Source: Sarcocystis neurona
Lineage: Eukaryota > Apicomplexa > Conoidasida > Eucoccidiorida > Sarcocystidae
Assembly: GCA_000727475.1 (NCBI GenBank)
Contig: KL647289.1
Span: 4,964,019 to 5,028,018 of the forward strand
DNA: 64,000 nucleotides
Reading direction: 5' to 3'
The position numbers and the translations under genes were made by a program. Shown in pieces: positions 1 to 10,424 of the stretch (its first letter is position 1; every line of letters starts with the position of its first letter). The notes beneath the pieces are model-generated. The model did not search any database, was not told where the DNA came from, and worked only from the letters and a program-made list of their open reading frames with translations.

Positions 1-9
1 GAAGAACGA

Positions 10-3003
10 ATGCCAAACGATCACCACGCGGCTGTAGCCGGAGAAGTCGAAGCCGCACCGACACGGGAAGAAGCAGCTAGTGAAGCTTTCAGAACATTAC
101 CGGCAGCCGCCAAATTAACAGGGGTGGCGGCAGCAATAGAAATAGTAGGTGCAGCAGCTGCGGATAAAGATACTTCTGTAGTTGATACAGCAGAGAAACA
201 GGAGGTATCACCAGAAGAAGCAGCTCCTGCTGCACGTGTAGCAGCTGCAGCGGCAAATGCCAAAGCTGCGGCAGTTGCAGTAGAAGCAACAGCAGCAGGT
301 AAGAGAAAGACAGCACCGGCCCGGGAGGAAGACGTTACCGGTGTTGGATTCGACGCGACAGCAGCAGCCGAGACTGAAGCAGCGGCGGCTGCGGCGGAGA
401 CAGCAGCACCAGGTGTTGTTGGGTCCGACGCTGCAGCAGCAGGTGCGGAAACAGCTACAGCAGAACAGAGTGGAACGATTGCACTTTCAAAAACAGCGGC
501 AGCTAGAGAAGACAAAGAAGCAGGACCCGCTGTGTCCGATGCAGCTGCAGCAGCAGCAGCTTTGAAGGCGTCAGACGCTGCAGTAGAGAGGGAAGCAGCA
601 ACTGGTGTGCGGGAGACTGAAGCAGGCGGTGCACCGGAAGCAGCAACAGAAGGAGGAGAAGCGGCGGTTCTTGAGGCACAGGCGGTGAGAACAGCTCTGC
701 TAAGAGAAGCCTCCTCTGAAAAAGAAGGAGCGGCGCCTGCATGCGAAACACCGTGTGGAACAGCAGCGGTAAGACGCATTACTTCGCGAGGAGCAGAAGA
801 AGTACTGCCGGTCGAAGCAAACGCCCGCGCTTCAGAAGTGACAGCCGCAGTGACCGTTGACGAAAAAGCAGCGACAGCAGAATTTGACCCACCAGCAGCA
901 GGTGTAAAGGCGAACGCGCAAGCAGCAGCAGCAGCCAAAGGGGAAGCGGCAGTAGTAACAGCAGATGGGGACTTGGAAGCGAGAGTAGCTGCAGCAGCAG
1001 GGGGGGAAGTGGAGGCGACAGCTGCAGCAGGAGATGGGGAAGTGGAAGCGACAGTAGCAGCAGCAGCAGAGAGGGAAGCGGAAGCGGCAGGAGAAGGGGA
1101 GGTGGATATAAGAGGGGGTGCAGCTGCAGAATTAGAAGAGAAAGGACCGCAGTCAGCAGCAGCAGGAGCGGCGGAATTGACGATGCCGGAATTAATTGCA
1201 GCAGCAGCGAAGTTTGTAACAGCAAGGGAAAGATCAGATGGGCCACGAGAAGCTCACACAGAAGCTGCTGTACCAAAAGCTGCCTATACAAATTCAGGTG
1301 CAGCGGCAGCAATTTCGCAGGCAGCAGTAGCGGCGATAACAGTTTCCGCAGCAACGATTTCAGACGCAGCAGCGGCCTCAGGAGCAACGGCAGGAGCTGC
1401 GTCAAAAGCAGCAGCAGCTGGCCCAGAAGCAGTAGCAGCTGGATCAGAAGCAGCAAGAGCTGACTCAGAAGCAGCAGCAGAAGCGCCGAGTGAAAGGGGA
1501 GTAGGAGAGAGCCCCGCTGCTGTCGCCGCGCGAGACGAACAAGCGGATCACGACGCAGCAACTGCAGAGGGCGTTGTGGCTGCAGCAGCAGCTGACGGAG
1601 CTGAACTGGAAGCAGCAGCGGCGCCTGGGGTAGCTGAGTCTGGAGCACAGGCTGTTTGTGGAACAGTCGCATGGGAAGAAGGACAGATCAGGAGTGTAGC
1701 GGCCGCAGCGGTGGACGGCGGCCTCGCAGCAACTGCAGCAGGCACAGCGAGGAAACGTGAGTCGAGAGCAGAGCAGCAACCACGAGAAGAAGCCGCAACA
1801 GCACCAGAAGGAGAAAAAGCAATTGTTGAAGCAGCTACTATTGAAGAAGAAGCAGCAGCAGGAGAAGCAGACGCAGGCACTGCACACGCGGGCACCGCAC
1901 ACGCAGCACCTGAGCTGCAGGCAGGCTACCGACGTAGTGATCCAGCTGCTGCAACAGCAGCAACAGAACGACAGGACCGAGGGAGGGAGCAAGACGAAAA
2001 AGAAGAAATTGCATCCGCAGGTGGAACTGGGAGTAGAGAAGATGCTGAGGAAGCAGCAGCCGCGTCAGAAGAATATGGAGCAGGTGTATACGATACAGAC
2101 GTGGTGGTTGCAGGTGCCCGAGCAGCCACAAGGGAAGCAGCAACGGAGGCGCGACCGCGTGCGTCAGCGCCAGCAGCAGGAGGAACCCGTGTCGCAGTGG
2201 TTGGAACGGTTACAGCGGAAGGAGGGGCAGCAACAGCAGAGAGAGCGGAGACAGAAGACGGGGCACTGATAGAACTGCCAACAGCAAAGGCGGCAGGAGA
2301 TGCAGCAGCCGCAGCGCCTAGGCAAGCAGGAGGAGCAGTGAGGACAGCCGCAGAAGCACCAGTGGGAGAAGAAGCCACGCCCACAGGGAACGCGGGACCA
2401 ACAACAGCAGCACCAGGAATTCAAAAGGACGGAGAAGCTGATGTGGAAGTGGCAGCGGAACGTTTGCAGAGAGCTGGAGAAGAAACTGCAACAGAATTCA
2501 ACAAGTCAGAGAACGCAGAAGAAGCATCACAGGCATCAGCGGCAGCGGCAGGTGAGCACGGAGGGAAGACGGAGAAAGCAGTGAGGCTCTTGACTTGGCT
2601 TCGAGAAAGCAACACAATGCTGCAAGAGCAGCAGCAGCGGCAGCCTCAAGAAACGATGCGCCCTGCAGCATTTAAGCTGCACAGGCAAAGTAAGGCAGCG
2701 AAGGAGGCTGCTGTGCTAGCTCGCGTTTGCAGTTCACAAGTTCAAAGTCACGGAGTTCCACGCACGCCGCACGCCCCTGCTGCAGCTGCAGCCGCAACGC
2801 CATTTGAAATAGCAGCAGCTTCAGCGGCACCGGTGCGAGGAGGAGCTACAGCGACACGAGAAACAGCCGTTGCACGGAAAATCGTACCCCGAGCTGTGGT
2901 ACCCGCAGGACCCCAGAAACAGAGGCAGAAGCACGAGCAACAGCCAAGCGTCACTGGTCGCTTCGGCGAGATAAATCCTGCAGCAGCAGCTGCTCGTGCG
3001 TAG
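10..3003 (+). CDS. Ala/Glu-rich HAAR protein, unknown function, probably 5'-truncated by window edge
   Basis: This is an open frame of 997 codons ending in TAG. The first ATG is at 10, but the frame is open to base 1, so the true start or an upstream exon may lie outside the window. The protein is dominated by imperfect alanine runs alternating with Glu, Thr and Gly, written mainly with GCA codons. No known domain, signal peptide or membrane segment is visible. The last 150 residues are less repetitive and basic, including KQRQKHEQQ near the end. A strong splice donor (CAG then GTGAGC, GT at about 2551) lies inside the frame, so the coding part may end there and the rest be intron. The minus-strand frames opposite are Leu- or Ser-rich mirror images of the repeats. 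Coding is inferred from length plus Ala-frame usage, not homology. Confidence 0.45.
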   Translation: MPNDHHAAVAGEVEAAPTREEAASEAFRTLPAAAKLTGVAAAIEIVGAAAADKDTSVVDTAEKQEVSPEEAAPAARVAAAAANAKAAAVAVEATAAGKRKTAPAREEDVTGVGFDATAAAETEAAAAAAETAAPGVVGSDAAAAGAETATAEQSGTIALSKTAAAREDKEAGPAVSDAAAAAAALKASDAAVEREAATGVRETEAGGAPEAATEGGEAAVLEAQAVRTALLREASSEKEGAAPACETPCGTAAVRRITSRGAEEVLPVEANARASEVTAAVTVDEKAATAEFDPPAAGVKANAQAAAAAKGEAAVVTADGDLEARVAAAAGGEVEATAAAGDGEVEATVAAAAEREAEAAGEGEVDIRGGAAAELEEKGPQSAAAGAAELTMPELIAAAAKFVTARERSDGPREAHTEAAVPKAAYTNSGAAAAISQAAVAAITVSAATISDAAAASGATAGAASKAAAAGPEAVAAGSEAARADSEAAAEAPSERGVGESPAAVAARDEQADHDAATAEGVVAAAAADGAELEAAAAPGVAESGAQAVCGTVAWEEGQIRSVAAAAVDGGLAATAAGTARKRESRAEQQPREEAATAPEGEKAIVEAATIEEEAAAGEADAGTAHAGTAHAAPELQAGYRRSDPAAATAATERQDRGREQDEKEEIASAGGTGSREDAEEAAAASEEYGAGVYDTDVVVAGARAATREAATEARPRASAPAAGGTRVAVVGTVTAEGGAATAERAETEDGALIELPTAKAAGDAAAAAPRQAGGAVRTAAEAPVGEEATPTGNAGPTTAAPGIQKDGEADVEVAAERLQRAGEETATEFNKSENAEEASQASAAAAGEHGGKTEKAVRLLTWLRESNTMLQEQQQRQPQETMRPAAFKLHRQSKAAKEAAVLARVCSSQVQSHGVPRTPHAPAAAAAATPFEIAAASAAPVRGGATATRETAVARKIVPRAVVPAGPQKQRQKHEQQPSVTGRFGEINPAAAAARA

Positions 3004-4040
3004 ACGTCCCTCCATATATATGTATACACATGTATATACGTCAGTATGAGAAGGGATTTTTCTGCTCTTGAGTGGTACACATACACGTACGTAGTCGTAG
3101 AGACCTCACAATGGCACACCCACATTGCACTCCCACGTGTGTACATGTATACTCGTATACGTGAGCTTTTACTAAATACACACAATAGGACCTAGGTGCC
3201 GGTGAAGCCTAGAGAACACTGCTTGTTCACGCGTTTGTATGTCCGTAGCCGTCTCGACAAATGCATGTCTTTGTTAAGTGCGCCCCCAGGGGCACTTTTT
3301 TCCGCTAGGGGATTGTACAACTGTCCCGCACTTATGCTGGCACACGTATGTATGGATACACGTAGAAAGGAGAGGAGGTACGCGTGCGCGCAGATCTGAG
3401 CGTGACCCTTACGCGTCACTTGTCTCTCATAAACAGTGATACGGGTACGCCTGCCTCGCAACAAGAGCAGACCCGTGCGGCCGGCTGGACTTCTGCGTGG
3501 ACTCGGGGAGGCGAACATCGGTGCGAAGATCATTGTGAATAGTATTTGTTTGAATTACGAAATGTACTAAATTGACCCGTGGTCGTGACCACGAGACACA
3601 GGGGGTTCGGGATGTCTGAAGCAGGTGTGGTTACCTCCTGATGCCGCATTTTTTGCCACAGGTGCGTGCGCGGACCTTGCGTGAACACTGCTGCTACAGC
3701 CCCGGCTCTAATTCTTCCTCACTGGCAGCGCACCTCGGCTGTGCGCCTGAAATCTTTGTATTTTTGTTTACAACACTTAGTCGTAAGAGGCTGATGTGCA
3801 AAAGAAGTATCCATCACCAGCAAGGCCGCACGGACGCAGACGTGTCTGTGTAGTGGAGGCGTCCCCAACGTAGGGGTACACATATGGAGATGTGACGCAT
3901 TTACCTGCAGACAAGTGCGACAGTCTGCGCATATGTAGATTTGCATATAGTGTTGGAATGTATGTGGAATTCAGATAATGTGTTCAGAAAGGTGTGCTAG
4001 TGGCGAGTATGACAACTGCGGCTAAAATACAGAGAGAAGG
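3004..4040. other. AT-rich spacer without recognisable gene
   Basis: About 1 kb of low-repeat sequence follows the stop codon of the first long frame. It starts with TATA-type microsatellite DNA (3013-3060) and is free of CAG/CTG runs. Short frames exist on both strands, but none has conserved-looking composition. It may be 3' untranslated and intergenic DNA or an intron. Confidence 0.5.
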
Positions 4041-4043
4041 TAT

Positions 4044-4883
4044 GTGGCTGTGCGCTGGGCGTACGTAGAGGCGCGTGGAGAAGAGAAGCAGCGAAAGGAA
4101 GACCTCGAAGAAGAGGAAAAGCAGCAGCAAGACGAAATGAGAGAAGAAGAGAAGCAGGAACAGCGCCATCACGGAGGAGATGCACACGAGCAGCTGCGGC
4201 TACTGCCACAGCAACCAGAGAAGCTACAAGACATTCGCAGGCCGTACTACCAGAAGCAGCTGGTACTGCAGCAGCAGCTGCTGACGACGTGCGAGGAGCA
4301 CCGAGCAGCTGGGGAGCACCAGCAACTGCCGCACGACTCAAGTCAGCGCCAGCTTGATCACGGGGAAAGTAGCAGGCTCTCCGGAACCGTGCACTTGAAT
4401 CAAACCGGCAGCCAGCAGCAAGAATTGATACCCTTTCCAAGGCAACAACTGCAGCAGCATCAGAAGGCGACGGTATACGTATCCGAGCAGCAACCGCAAC
4501 AACAGCAGCAGCAGCGTAACGACACACGAGGTCTCTTTCAGCAGCGTCTTAAACAGCAGCGAAAAATGGAACTGCAGACCCAGCGGCAGCGAAAAAATAA
4601 CACAGCAGAAGCTGCGCCGCAACAGATGCAAGACAGTTGTGAGCAACAGTTTGCACGAGTCCTCGACAGACATCAGCCGAAGATAGAGCAGAGGAAGAAC
4701 CAAAAAGTGCAAGAGTGCGGAAGGGTGAAACCGCAGCAGGAGCAAGAAGAGAAAGCAGAATCCGGGCGACAGCAGCGGGATTCAGGTGAGGCATCGGAGT
4801 ACGCGCAGAGCAGCAGTGGAAGAAGCAGGGCGAAACAGAAACCGAACAGCAACGTCAGCAGCAGCAGAAGAAAGCAGAAGTAG
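4044..4883 (+). CDS. Gln/Glu-rich exon-like open frame, unknown function
   Basis: This frame of 279 codons begins at a GTG, which is not a plausible eukaryotic start, so the piece is more likely an exon. The first in-frame ATG is at 4137. The product is rich in Gln, Glu and Arg (coiled-coil-like, for example EEEEKQQQDEMREEEKQEQ) with a Q-run near 4490-4520. A good donor (CAG then GTGAGG, GT at 4786) lies near the 3' end, followed by Ser/Arg-rich read-through to the TAG. CAG repeats continue past the stop to about 5000. No domain is recognised. It could be an internal exon of the same gene as either neighbouring frame. Confidence 0.35.
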   Translation: MAVRWAYVEARGEEKQRKEDLEEEEKQQQDEMREEEKQEQRHHGGDAHEQLRLLPQQPEKLQDIRRPYYQKQLVLQQQLLTTCEEHRAAGEHQQLPHDSSQRQLDHGESSRLSGTVHLNQTGSQQQELIPFPRQQLQQHQKATVYVSEQQPQQQQQQRNDTRGLFQQRLKQQRKMELQTQRQRKNNTAEAAPQQMQDSCEQQFARVLDRHQPKIEQRKNQKVQECGRVKPQQEQEEKAESGRQQRDSGEASEYAQSSSGRSRAKQKPNSNVSSSRRKQK

Positions 4884-5852
4884 TAGCACAGCAGCAGCTC
4901 ACAGAAGTATCAATACCAGCACATAGCAGCTCCTGCAGCATCAGAGGTACCGGGAGATGCCGGACCCGAGTTGCAACAGACGCAGGAGCTGCACGCTGCA
5001 GAGCTGTGGTAGCAGAGCAGCAGACACACTTTCATCCCTGGCAGAACTGCAAAAAGGTCTTGCCGTTAAATAGGCCTGTTACTACCGGACGATCCTCATT
5101 CTTTTCCATCAGCTGTGCGTCTCTGTCCGCTATATAGGCCTGCAACAACAGCAGCGTTTGCCTCTTAGCGTCCAGCTGCAGGGCAGAAAATTCCAGGCTA
5201 AGCAGGAAGATTGTGCGCACGCTCATCTCAGCCGATATCTGGAGGAGGATGAGCGACAATCTGAACAGCAAAGGCAGCTCTGCGTGGTATAGTGGCTGTT
5301 ATCACGAGTATTGTTGCATACAATCTGTCTTGCACGTCACATTATTGCGAGCCTAAATTATGGTATGTGTAATCTCTAGTCACTTCCAGAAGAAAGGATA
5401 CCTTTCCCTAGTCAAATAAGTGTACCGCGGCTACAACACAGTGCATGATACTCGCAGCCTTTATCCATACGCTAGCCAAAAAAGGACTTCCACACACTCT
5501 GCGGCGCTAGAGGACGTAAGCAGGGAGTCCTACGCCATTCAGTGAGGCAAATATGAGCTCGCAGGAAAACATGTGGTAAAGCTCGTCGATATTAGAAATC
5601 TGGCAACAGCAGTGCGTGTGGTAGTCAGTGTGAATATAGTCAGCAGTAGATAACCTATTCAGCGGTATAAGTGTCAGCAGCAGTACGGACTGACTTTCGC
5701 CAGAAAGTCACAAAGAGCTCTGTGGCTTACTGTACAACGTCCATCGATGGCTCACTGTACAAACGTCCATGTATGTACGTATATAAGCAAAGTGTGCTTA
5801 CCCACGTATCGACATCTGTGGGTACGACCTCTGGGGGTCCTCTGTTTCTGAA
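4884..5852. other. Spacer between coding-like frames
   Basis: CAG triplets fade out by about 5020. The rest is unique-looking sequence with no long frame on either strand and no RNA gene I could identify. It could contain the 5' untranslated region and promoter of the next frame, but no specific element can be supported. Confidence 0.45.
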
Positions 5853-8800
5853 ATGAGTGCTTTGCATCTCGGGGTCACATTTGGAGGCACCAGAGCGCCG
5901 CTGCTACAGTACGAGTCCTGTAGGCAGGAAGGGGACTGGAAGTATACTGTTGCTGAGTGGTCACGGAGAAGAGCGGTACAGCAGCCGTTGTGCGGCTGCG
6001 TCTCTTTGGCGGTAGCAGCAACAAGTGCTGAGGTAGAGGATACTCTGCACGACGGAACACCCGTGCGTCACTTTGACAGGGCTGTGGCACTGCTGGTGTT
6101 TTTTGAAACAGAAGGAAAAAAGTGTGTGGAAGAGCTTGCTGACTACCCCCGCGAAAGTGGGTCAGCCCTGCCGAGAGCAACACCCTCGGCAGCGACACCG
6201 CGTACAGACCCTCGTTCGGCGGCACATCGCGACAGAACAGAAGCAGCTGCACCAGCAGCGGATACGAGACCGCCGCTGCAGCAGTGTGACAAAGTCGATG
6301 CAGCGGCAAAACCAGCTGCAGCGGCAGCAGTTCAGAGAAAAGCGGCAGTGCCAATGAGAACGAACAAAGAAGCAGCCGCAGCAGAAGCCATCACACTGGG
6401 TGCTCCAGCACCAGCTGCAGTCGGAGGGCAGACACCGAATGAAGAGAGCGACCAGCATGTTCAGAAGGCAGCCACTGACAACGCGGAGCAACGAACGCAC
6501 AACGGCGATGAAAAGAAGGATTTGTGGTCCGTGACAGCATCACCACACGCGATTGAGACGCATGGTATACATGAGAATGAAGACAAAGAAGCCCAAGTCA
6601 GCAAATCCTTAAGCACGAAAACACTACGTGGCAGTAAGGAAATACAGTTCACCAGTGGTCAACACAGTGGTCTTCGACAGCAGCACGCACCCGATCTCAG
6701 CAGGAGTCACAACCGCCAGCAGTACCAGCGACAGAGACAGGAGCAGTCACAACAGCAACATTGCACACAAGCCCATCAACGCACGTCAGTACACACTACA
6801 AACCACTTGACGTTGCAGTCACCCGACCGCCTGCAGCCGGAAAATTACTTACAGGTGTACTCACCGCTTCAGCGGCCAAACCAACTGCAACAACAGGTAC
6901 AGCTGGAGCGGCTTCGTCCACTACAGAAGGACAACGAGATGCACGTGGCCGCTCAGCGGGAGCAGCTGGGCGCGCACGAACAGCAGAAGGGACAACTGCA
7001 GCTAAAGGAGACCCCTTTAGGTACAGACGAGCAGGCACCGCAGACAGCAGGAGAACAGGCGCAGCCCCCAGTGCAGCAGCACACAAATTACGAAATCCAG
7101 CAGCCGCATGGACCACCAGATGACCACGAAAAGTGGCAGGCGCAGCAACAGCAGGCGGCGGTGAAGGTAAGTGCGATCAACTCCGAAGGGCGAGGGTGCT
7201 CAACGTTGCCAACGGAACTGCGTGAAACGTATCCAGATGTACCCACGGAAATAGCAAGCGCGGCAGCAGTGGGCGAAACAAAGCACGAGGCCGCGTCAGT
7301 ACATGCAGCACGAAGTGGTGCAGAACTATGCACACCCCCTAGATGCACGGCAGAGAGGAAAGAAACAGGTGATTCGAATGGGCAGGTTGCAGGAGGTGGT
7401 TTGATCGCAGCGGCAAGTGTACCAGCTGGCAGAACCAGAGCGGAAGGTGCTGCCAGGGAGGACGGGCTCGAATTCACGAATACAAATGCAGGCGCCTGCA
7501 CGGCTATCGCTGCTGCTGAGAGAAGTGGTTTTACTGCTGGTATAACGAGTGGAAACTATCTGAATTCCAACACGGGGGGCGTCAATAGCGGGCGCCTTTA
7601 CCGTACAAACATTGCGGCTGCAGCAACTATGGCAGGAAACAATGCACCCACAGCCCGGCGTGCTGTAGTGCATGAAGCATGGCATAGAAATCTGCCTCTG
7701 GAGCGGCGTTGTTTAAAACCAATCACTGCCGAAAGCAGCAAGCAGCCGTCGCCGGCGCGAGAGCAGCAGCAGGAGCAGAAAGGTGAAAGAGGTTTGTGTC
7801 TGCTCGCGGTAGCTGGCCACAAAAATACTGAGCAGGACCAAAATGAAAAGGTTGGCAAAATGAGCACAGCAGCAGTGATTACAGCATTAACTGTGCCAGG
7901 GTGTGTAGATGCAGCAGGTGCACCTGGGACATCAACAGAAACTGCAGGTCTCAACAAAATCGTCAAGCACTTCCCGAGTGCCCCGGTGTCAAGCCCGCAG
8001 GTAGAAGCAGAGAAAAGAGCAAGACCAGCAGGAGCTGCGTCGGATGCAGCTGCACACACCGTATGTCCGCTAACAGTTAAAGGGGAAGGAACCCCACCAT
8101 CCCCATATAGCACGCTTGTTGAACCCAGCAGCAGCTTCTTTCAGATGTCTCCTACGTGGATGGTAGAGCGAGTCCAGCGCGGGAGGCCTGTCTCCCCACC
8201 CACATCAGCAGTGCGCACGCAGAGTAGGAACAGACGGAGACGTACGCGAGAGAAGCAGCCGGTGAGAACAGCTGAAATTGCAACACCTGTAAAGACGATC
8301 TCGAAACCGCAAGGAGCACAACGTCCCGACGAGGAAGAGACAGGTATTAACGCCACCGCGCAGCACGAGAGAGTTGTCTTGATTGCAGGTGCTGCCGAGG
8401 CCGCTGGGGTGGAAGTAACTGCTGCTGCAGGGGTTACAGTTGCTGCTGCTGGGGCCGTCGCACTTGCTGCTGCTTTGACCGCAGCAGCTGCTGTGCGCTT
8501 GGTCTCTCCTGTACCCCCTTCCTTACGTGAAGATGACGAGGGAGCAGCAACAGCGGCACCACCAGCAACTGCTGAAGCACAGCAAGCAGGGCTTGATAAA
8601 ACCACTGTTGCTCCACCAGCCCCTAAAACAGATGAGGCGCATGCTACTTCAGCGGATCCACTAGCGCAGGTAACGACACCCCCGGAAACTACAACAGAAG
8701 CACGAGCTGCGCAGGCGTCACCAGCAGAGCCTACCTGCCGAAGGACAGCGTCCAATGCAAACTCTTGGAAAATAGCACTGAGAAAAGCAACCGCCGCTGC

Positions 8801-10424
8801 AGTAGCAGCAACAACAGCGACTACGGTAAATCTGCGAGTTAGCGATGCGCTTGCGTCGCCCCAAGCTAAGAATCTGCAAGTGGTGTCGCCTCACACTGCA
8901 CCGGAAGCAGAAAAGGATGATACCGTTACTAAAATTGTTGCTACGACAGCTACACCAGACGATGACAAAGACGTTGCTGAAGGCCTTAACAAGTGTGCAG
9001 AAGCTCCTTTCACTCCTTGTGCTGATGCCTCCCTTGCTGACGGCTTTACCCCTCGTGTACATGGCGACAATGTCCATGAAATCAACACATGTCGGAATGA
9101 GCCCGCACACAGGCAACCCAGCCGGAAGCGTCAGCAGCAGCCGCAGTCGCCACATGTGAATCTTAATGAGGAGCTCCCTTTCAGCTCCCACCAATCAACC
9201 GCCAGTATTTCAGAGATAGAGGGCAATGCACAGGAGGAAGTCACGACACGAGCAGATAATCAAGACGACGAGGCTGCAGCACTACGTGTTGCTCGTAAAA
9301 GAAGAGAGAATTTTCGGGTGAAAGGTGTGCTCAAAACTTTCTCTTCTAAGCGTGCTGCTGGCGCTCCTCTATCGTCCCGACGTGCGAGACTACAATGCAC
9401 CAGAGGCGGTAGGAAAAGAGAGCAAAAGCAGCGGATGCTGAGCGGCTCCGAGATGTTTTCTCGCAGACCGCCTCCTTCTTGCCCATGTAAAAGTCCGGGA
9501 TTCCATTTCGCTTCCAATCACCGGGTTGTCCCTGCTGGCAGCAAGGGCAATGTTGCTACAGCTGCTGCTTGTGCGGTTGCTAATGATGCTGGTACTGCTG
9601 CAGCTGATGCAGGTATTGCTGCAACTGGTAGTGATTCTAATACAGGTACTGCTGGTGCTGGTAGGAACGTGGATGCAGGCGATTCTGCTGTTGGTCGTGT
9701 GTCTTTCTCGTTGCCGTCTTTGCATATTTCTGCGGGCCAACAATCTGCAGCGCCAGCTCCCGCAGCAGAAGAAATTTCTGCCGTCCCAGGGCATATATTT
9801 TCTAGTGGCGCGGTTGCTGCAGCGGCTGCTGCTGCCTCCGCGGAATGCTCTGCTGCTGCCTCTCCCTCCCCACGCCTATCAAATGAAAGCTTTTCCTCAA
9901 GTTGGCTGCAGCTGCGTAGACGCGGTTATCCAGCAGCCGCTGCTGTCGGTGTAGACGCCTGTGAAGGACGAATGCCAACAGCAAGTTTCACATATGACAC
10001 TGAATCCAGGATGGAAGACGATTCCGCAGGTGTAGCAGGAGCAGAGCCCCCTCCACAACCTGCAGATGCAAACCTGACAGAACCATCTACACACACGAAT
10101 GTAGGACGAACTAGGTACGCTTCAGCACACGGAACAGGACCAGAAAAGGCAGAGGACAGCTTATCTGCAGAGGAACAGGGAAAGATGCAAGACACGGCAG
10201 GCACAACACAGAGAGGAAAGTTGACGGAGCTGACTCCCGTAGCAGAAGAACTGACAAAAGGGCCCGATCCAGCCAAAGCAGCAGCAGCAGCAAACAGAGA
10301 AGACGAAGATAACGCTGACGCGATAGGATGTGACGATGACGAGAAATCAGAAGCCGTGCTGCTGCTGCACCCATCCGCAGAAGTAAGGCAAGAGGTACGA
10401 ACCTGCGTGCTATTTGTTTGTTGA
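5853..10424 (+). CDS. Large HAAR protein, unknown function, with basic nuclear-localisation-like clusters
   Basis: This open frame of 1523 codons starts at a real ATG and ends in TGA. The first 110 residues are fairly complex, with WKYTVAEWSRRR and ALLVFFETEGKKCVEELAD. Long Ala- and Gln-rich stretches follow. Two Arg/Lys-rich segments stand out: about 8220-8260 (SRNRRRRTREK) and about 9292-9440 (ARKRRENFRVKGVLKTFSSK and following), which resemble nuclear localisation signals. The repeats switch from GCA to GCT codons around 8400-8500 and 9540-9850 while the frame still reads alanine, which favours genuine coding. A very strong donor (AAG then GTAAGT, GT at about 7168) sits inside, so an intron may remove part of the frame. 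No catalytic domain is visible. Confidence 0.5.
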   Translation: MSALHLGVTFGGTRAPLLQYESCRQEGDWKYTVAEWSRRRAVQQPLCGCVSLAVAATSAEVEDTLHDGTPVRHFDRAVALLVFFETEGKKCVEELADYPRESGSALPRATPSAATPRTDPRSAAHRDRTEAAAPAADTRPPLQQCDKVDAAAKPAAAAAVQRKAAVPMRTNKEAAAAEAITLGAPAPAAVGGQTPNEESDQHVQKAATDNAEQRTHNGDEKKDLWSVTASPHAIETHGIHENEDKEAQVSKSLSTKTLRGSKEIQFTSGQHSGLRQQHAPDLSRSHNRQQYQRQRQEQSQQQHCTQAHQRTSVHTTNHLTLQSPDRLQPENYLQVYSPLQRPNQLQQQVQLERLRPLQKDNEMHVAAQREQLGAHEQQKGQLQLKETPLGTDEQAPQTAGEQAQPPVQQHTNYEIQQPHGPPDDHEKWQAQQQQAAVKVSAINSEGRGCSTLPTELRETYPDVPTEIASAAAVGETKHEAASVHAARSGAELCTPPRCTAERKETGDSNGQVAGGGLIAAASVPAGRTRAEGAAREDGLEFTNTNAGACTAIAAAERSGFTAGITSGNYLNSNTGGVNSGRLYRTNIAAAATMAGNNAPTARRAVVHEAWHRNLPLERRCLKPITAESSKQPSPAREQQQEQKGERGLCLLAVAGHKNTEQDQNEKVGKMSTAAVITALTVPGCVDAAGAPGTSTETAGLNKIVKHFPSAPVSSPQVEAEKRARPAGAASDAAAHTVCPLTVKGEGTPPSPYSTLVEPSSSFFQMSPTWMVERVQRGRPVSPPTSAVRTQSRNRRRRTREKQPVRTAEIATPVKTISKPQGAQRPDEEETGINATAQHERVVLIAGAAEAAGVEVTAAAGVTVAAAGAVALAAALTAAAAVRLVSPVPPSLREDDEGAATAAPPATAEAQQAGLDKTTVAPPAPKTDEAHATSADPLAQVTTPPETTTEARAAQASPAEPTCRRTASNANSWKIALRKATAAAVAATTATTVNLRVSDALASPQAKNLQVVSPHTAPEAEKDDTVTKIVATTATPDDDKDVAEGLNKCAEAPFTPCADASLADGFTPRVHGDNVHEINTCRNEPAHRQPSRKRQQQPQSPHVNLNEELPFSSHQSTASISEIEGNAQEEVTTRADNQDDEAAALRVARKRRENFRVKGVLKTFSSKRAAGAPLSSRRARLQCTRGGRKREQKQRMLSGSEMFSRRPPPSCPCKSPGFHFASNHRVVPAGSKGNVATAAACAVANDAGTAAADAGIAATGSDSNTGTAGAGRNVDAGDSAVGRVSFSLPSLHISAGQQSAAPAPAAEEISAVPGHIFSSGAVAAAAAAASAECSAAASPSPRLSNESFSSSWLQLRRRGYPAAAAVGVDACEGRMPTASFTYDTESRMEDDSAGVAGAEPPPQPADANLTEPSTHTNVGRTRYASAHGTGPEKAEDSLSAEEQGKMQDTAGTTQRGKLTELTPVAEELTKGPDPAKAAAAANREDEDNADAIGCDDDEKSEAVLLLHPSAEVRQEVRTCVLFVC

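Noticed and set aside
21..1672. Long minus-strand Ser/Ala- and Leu-rich frames opposite the first long frame
   Set aside because: They are mirror images of CAG repeats (CTG, TGC, GCT) and have no islands of complex sequence of their own.
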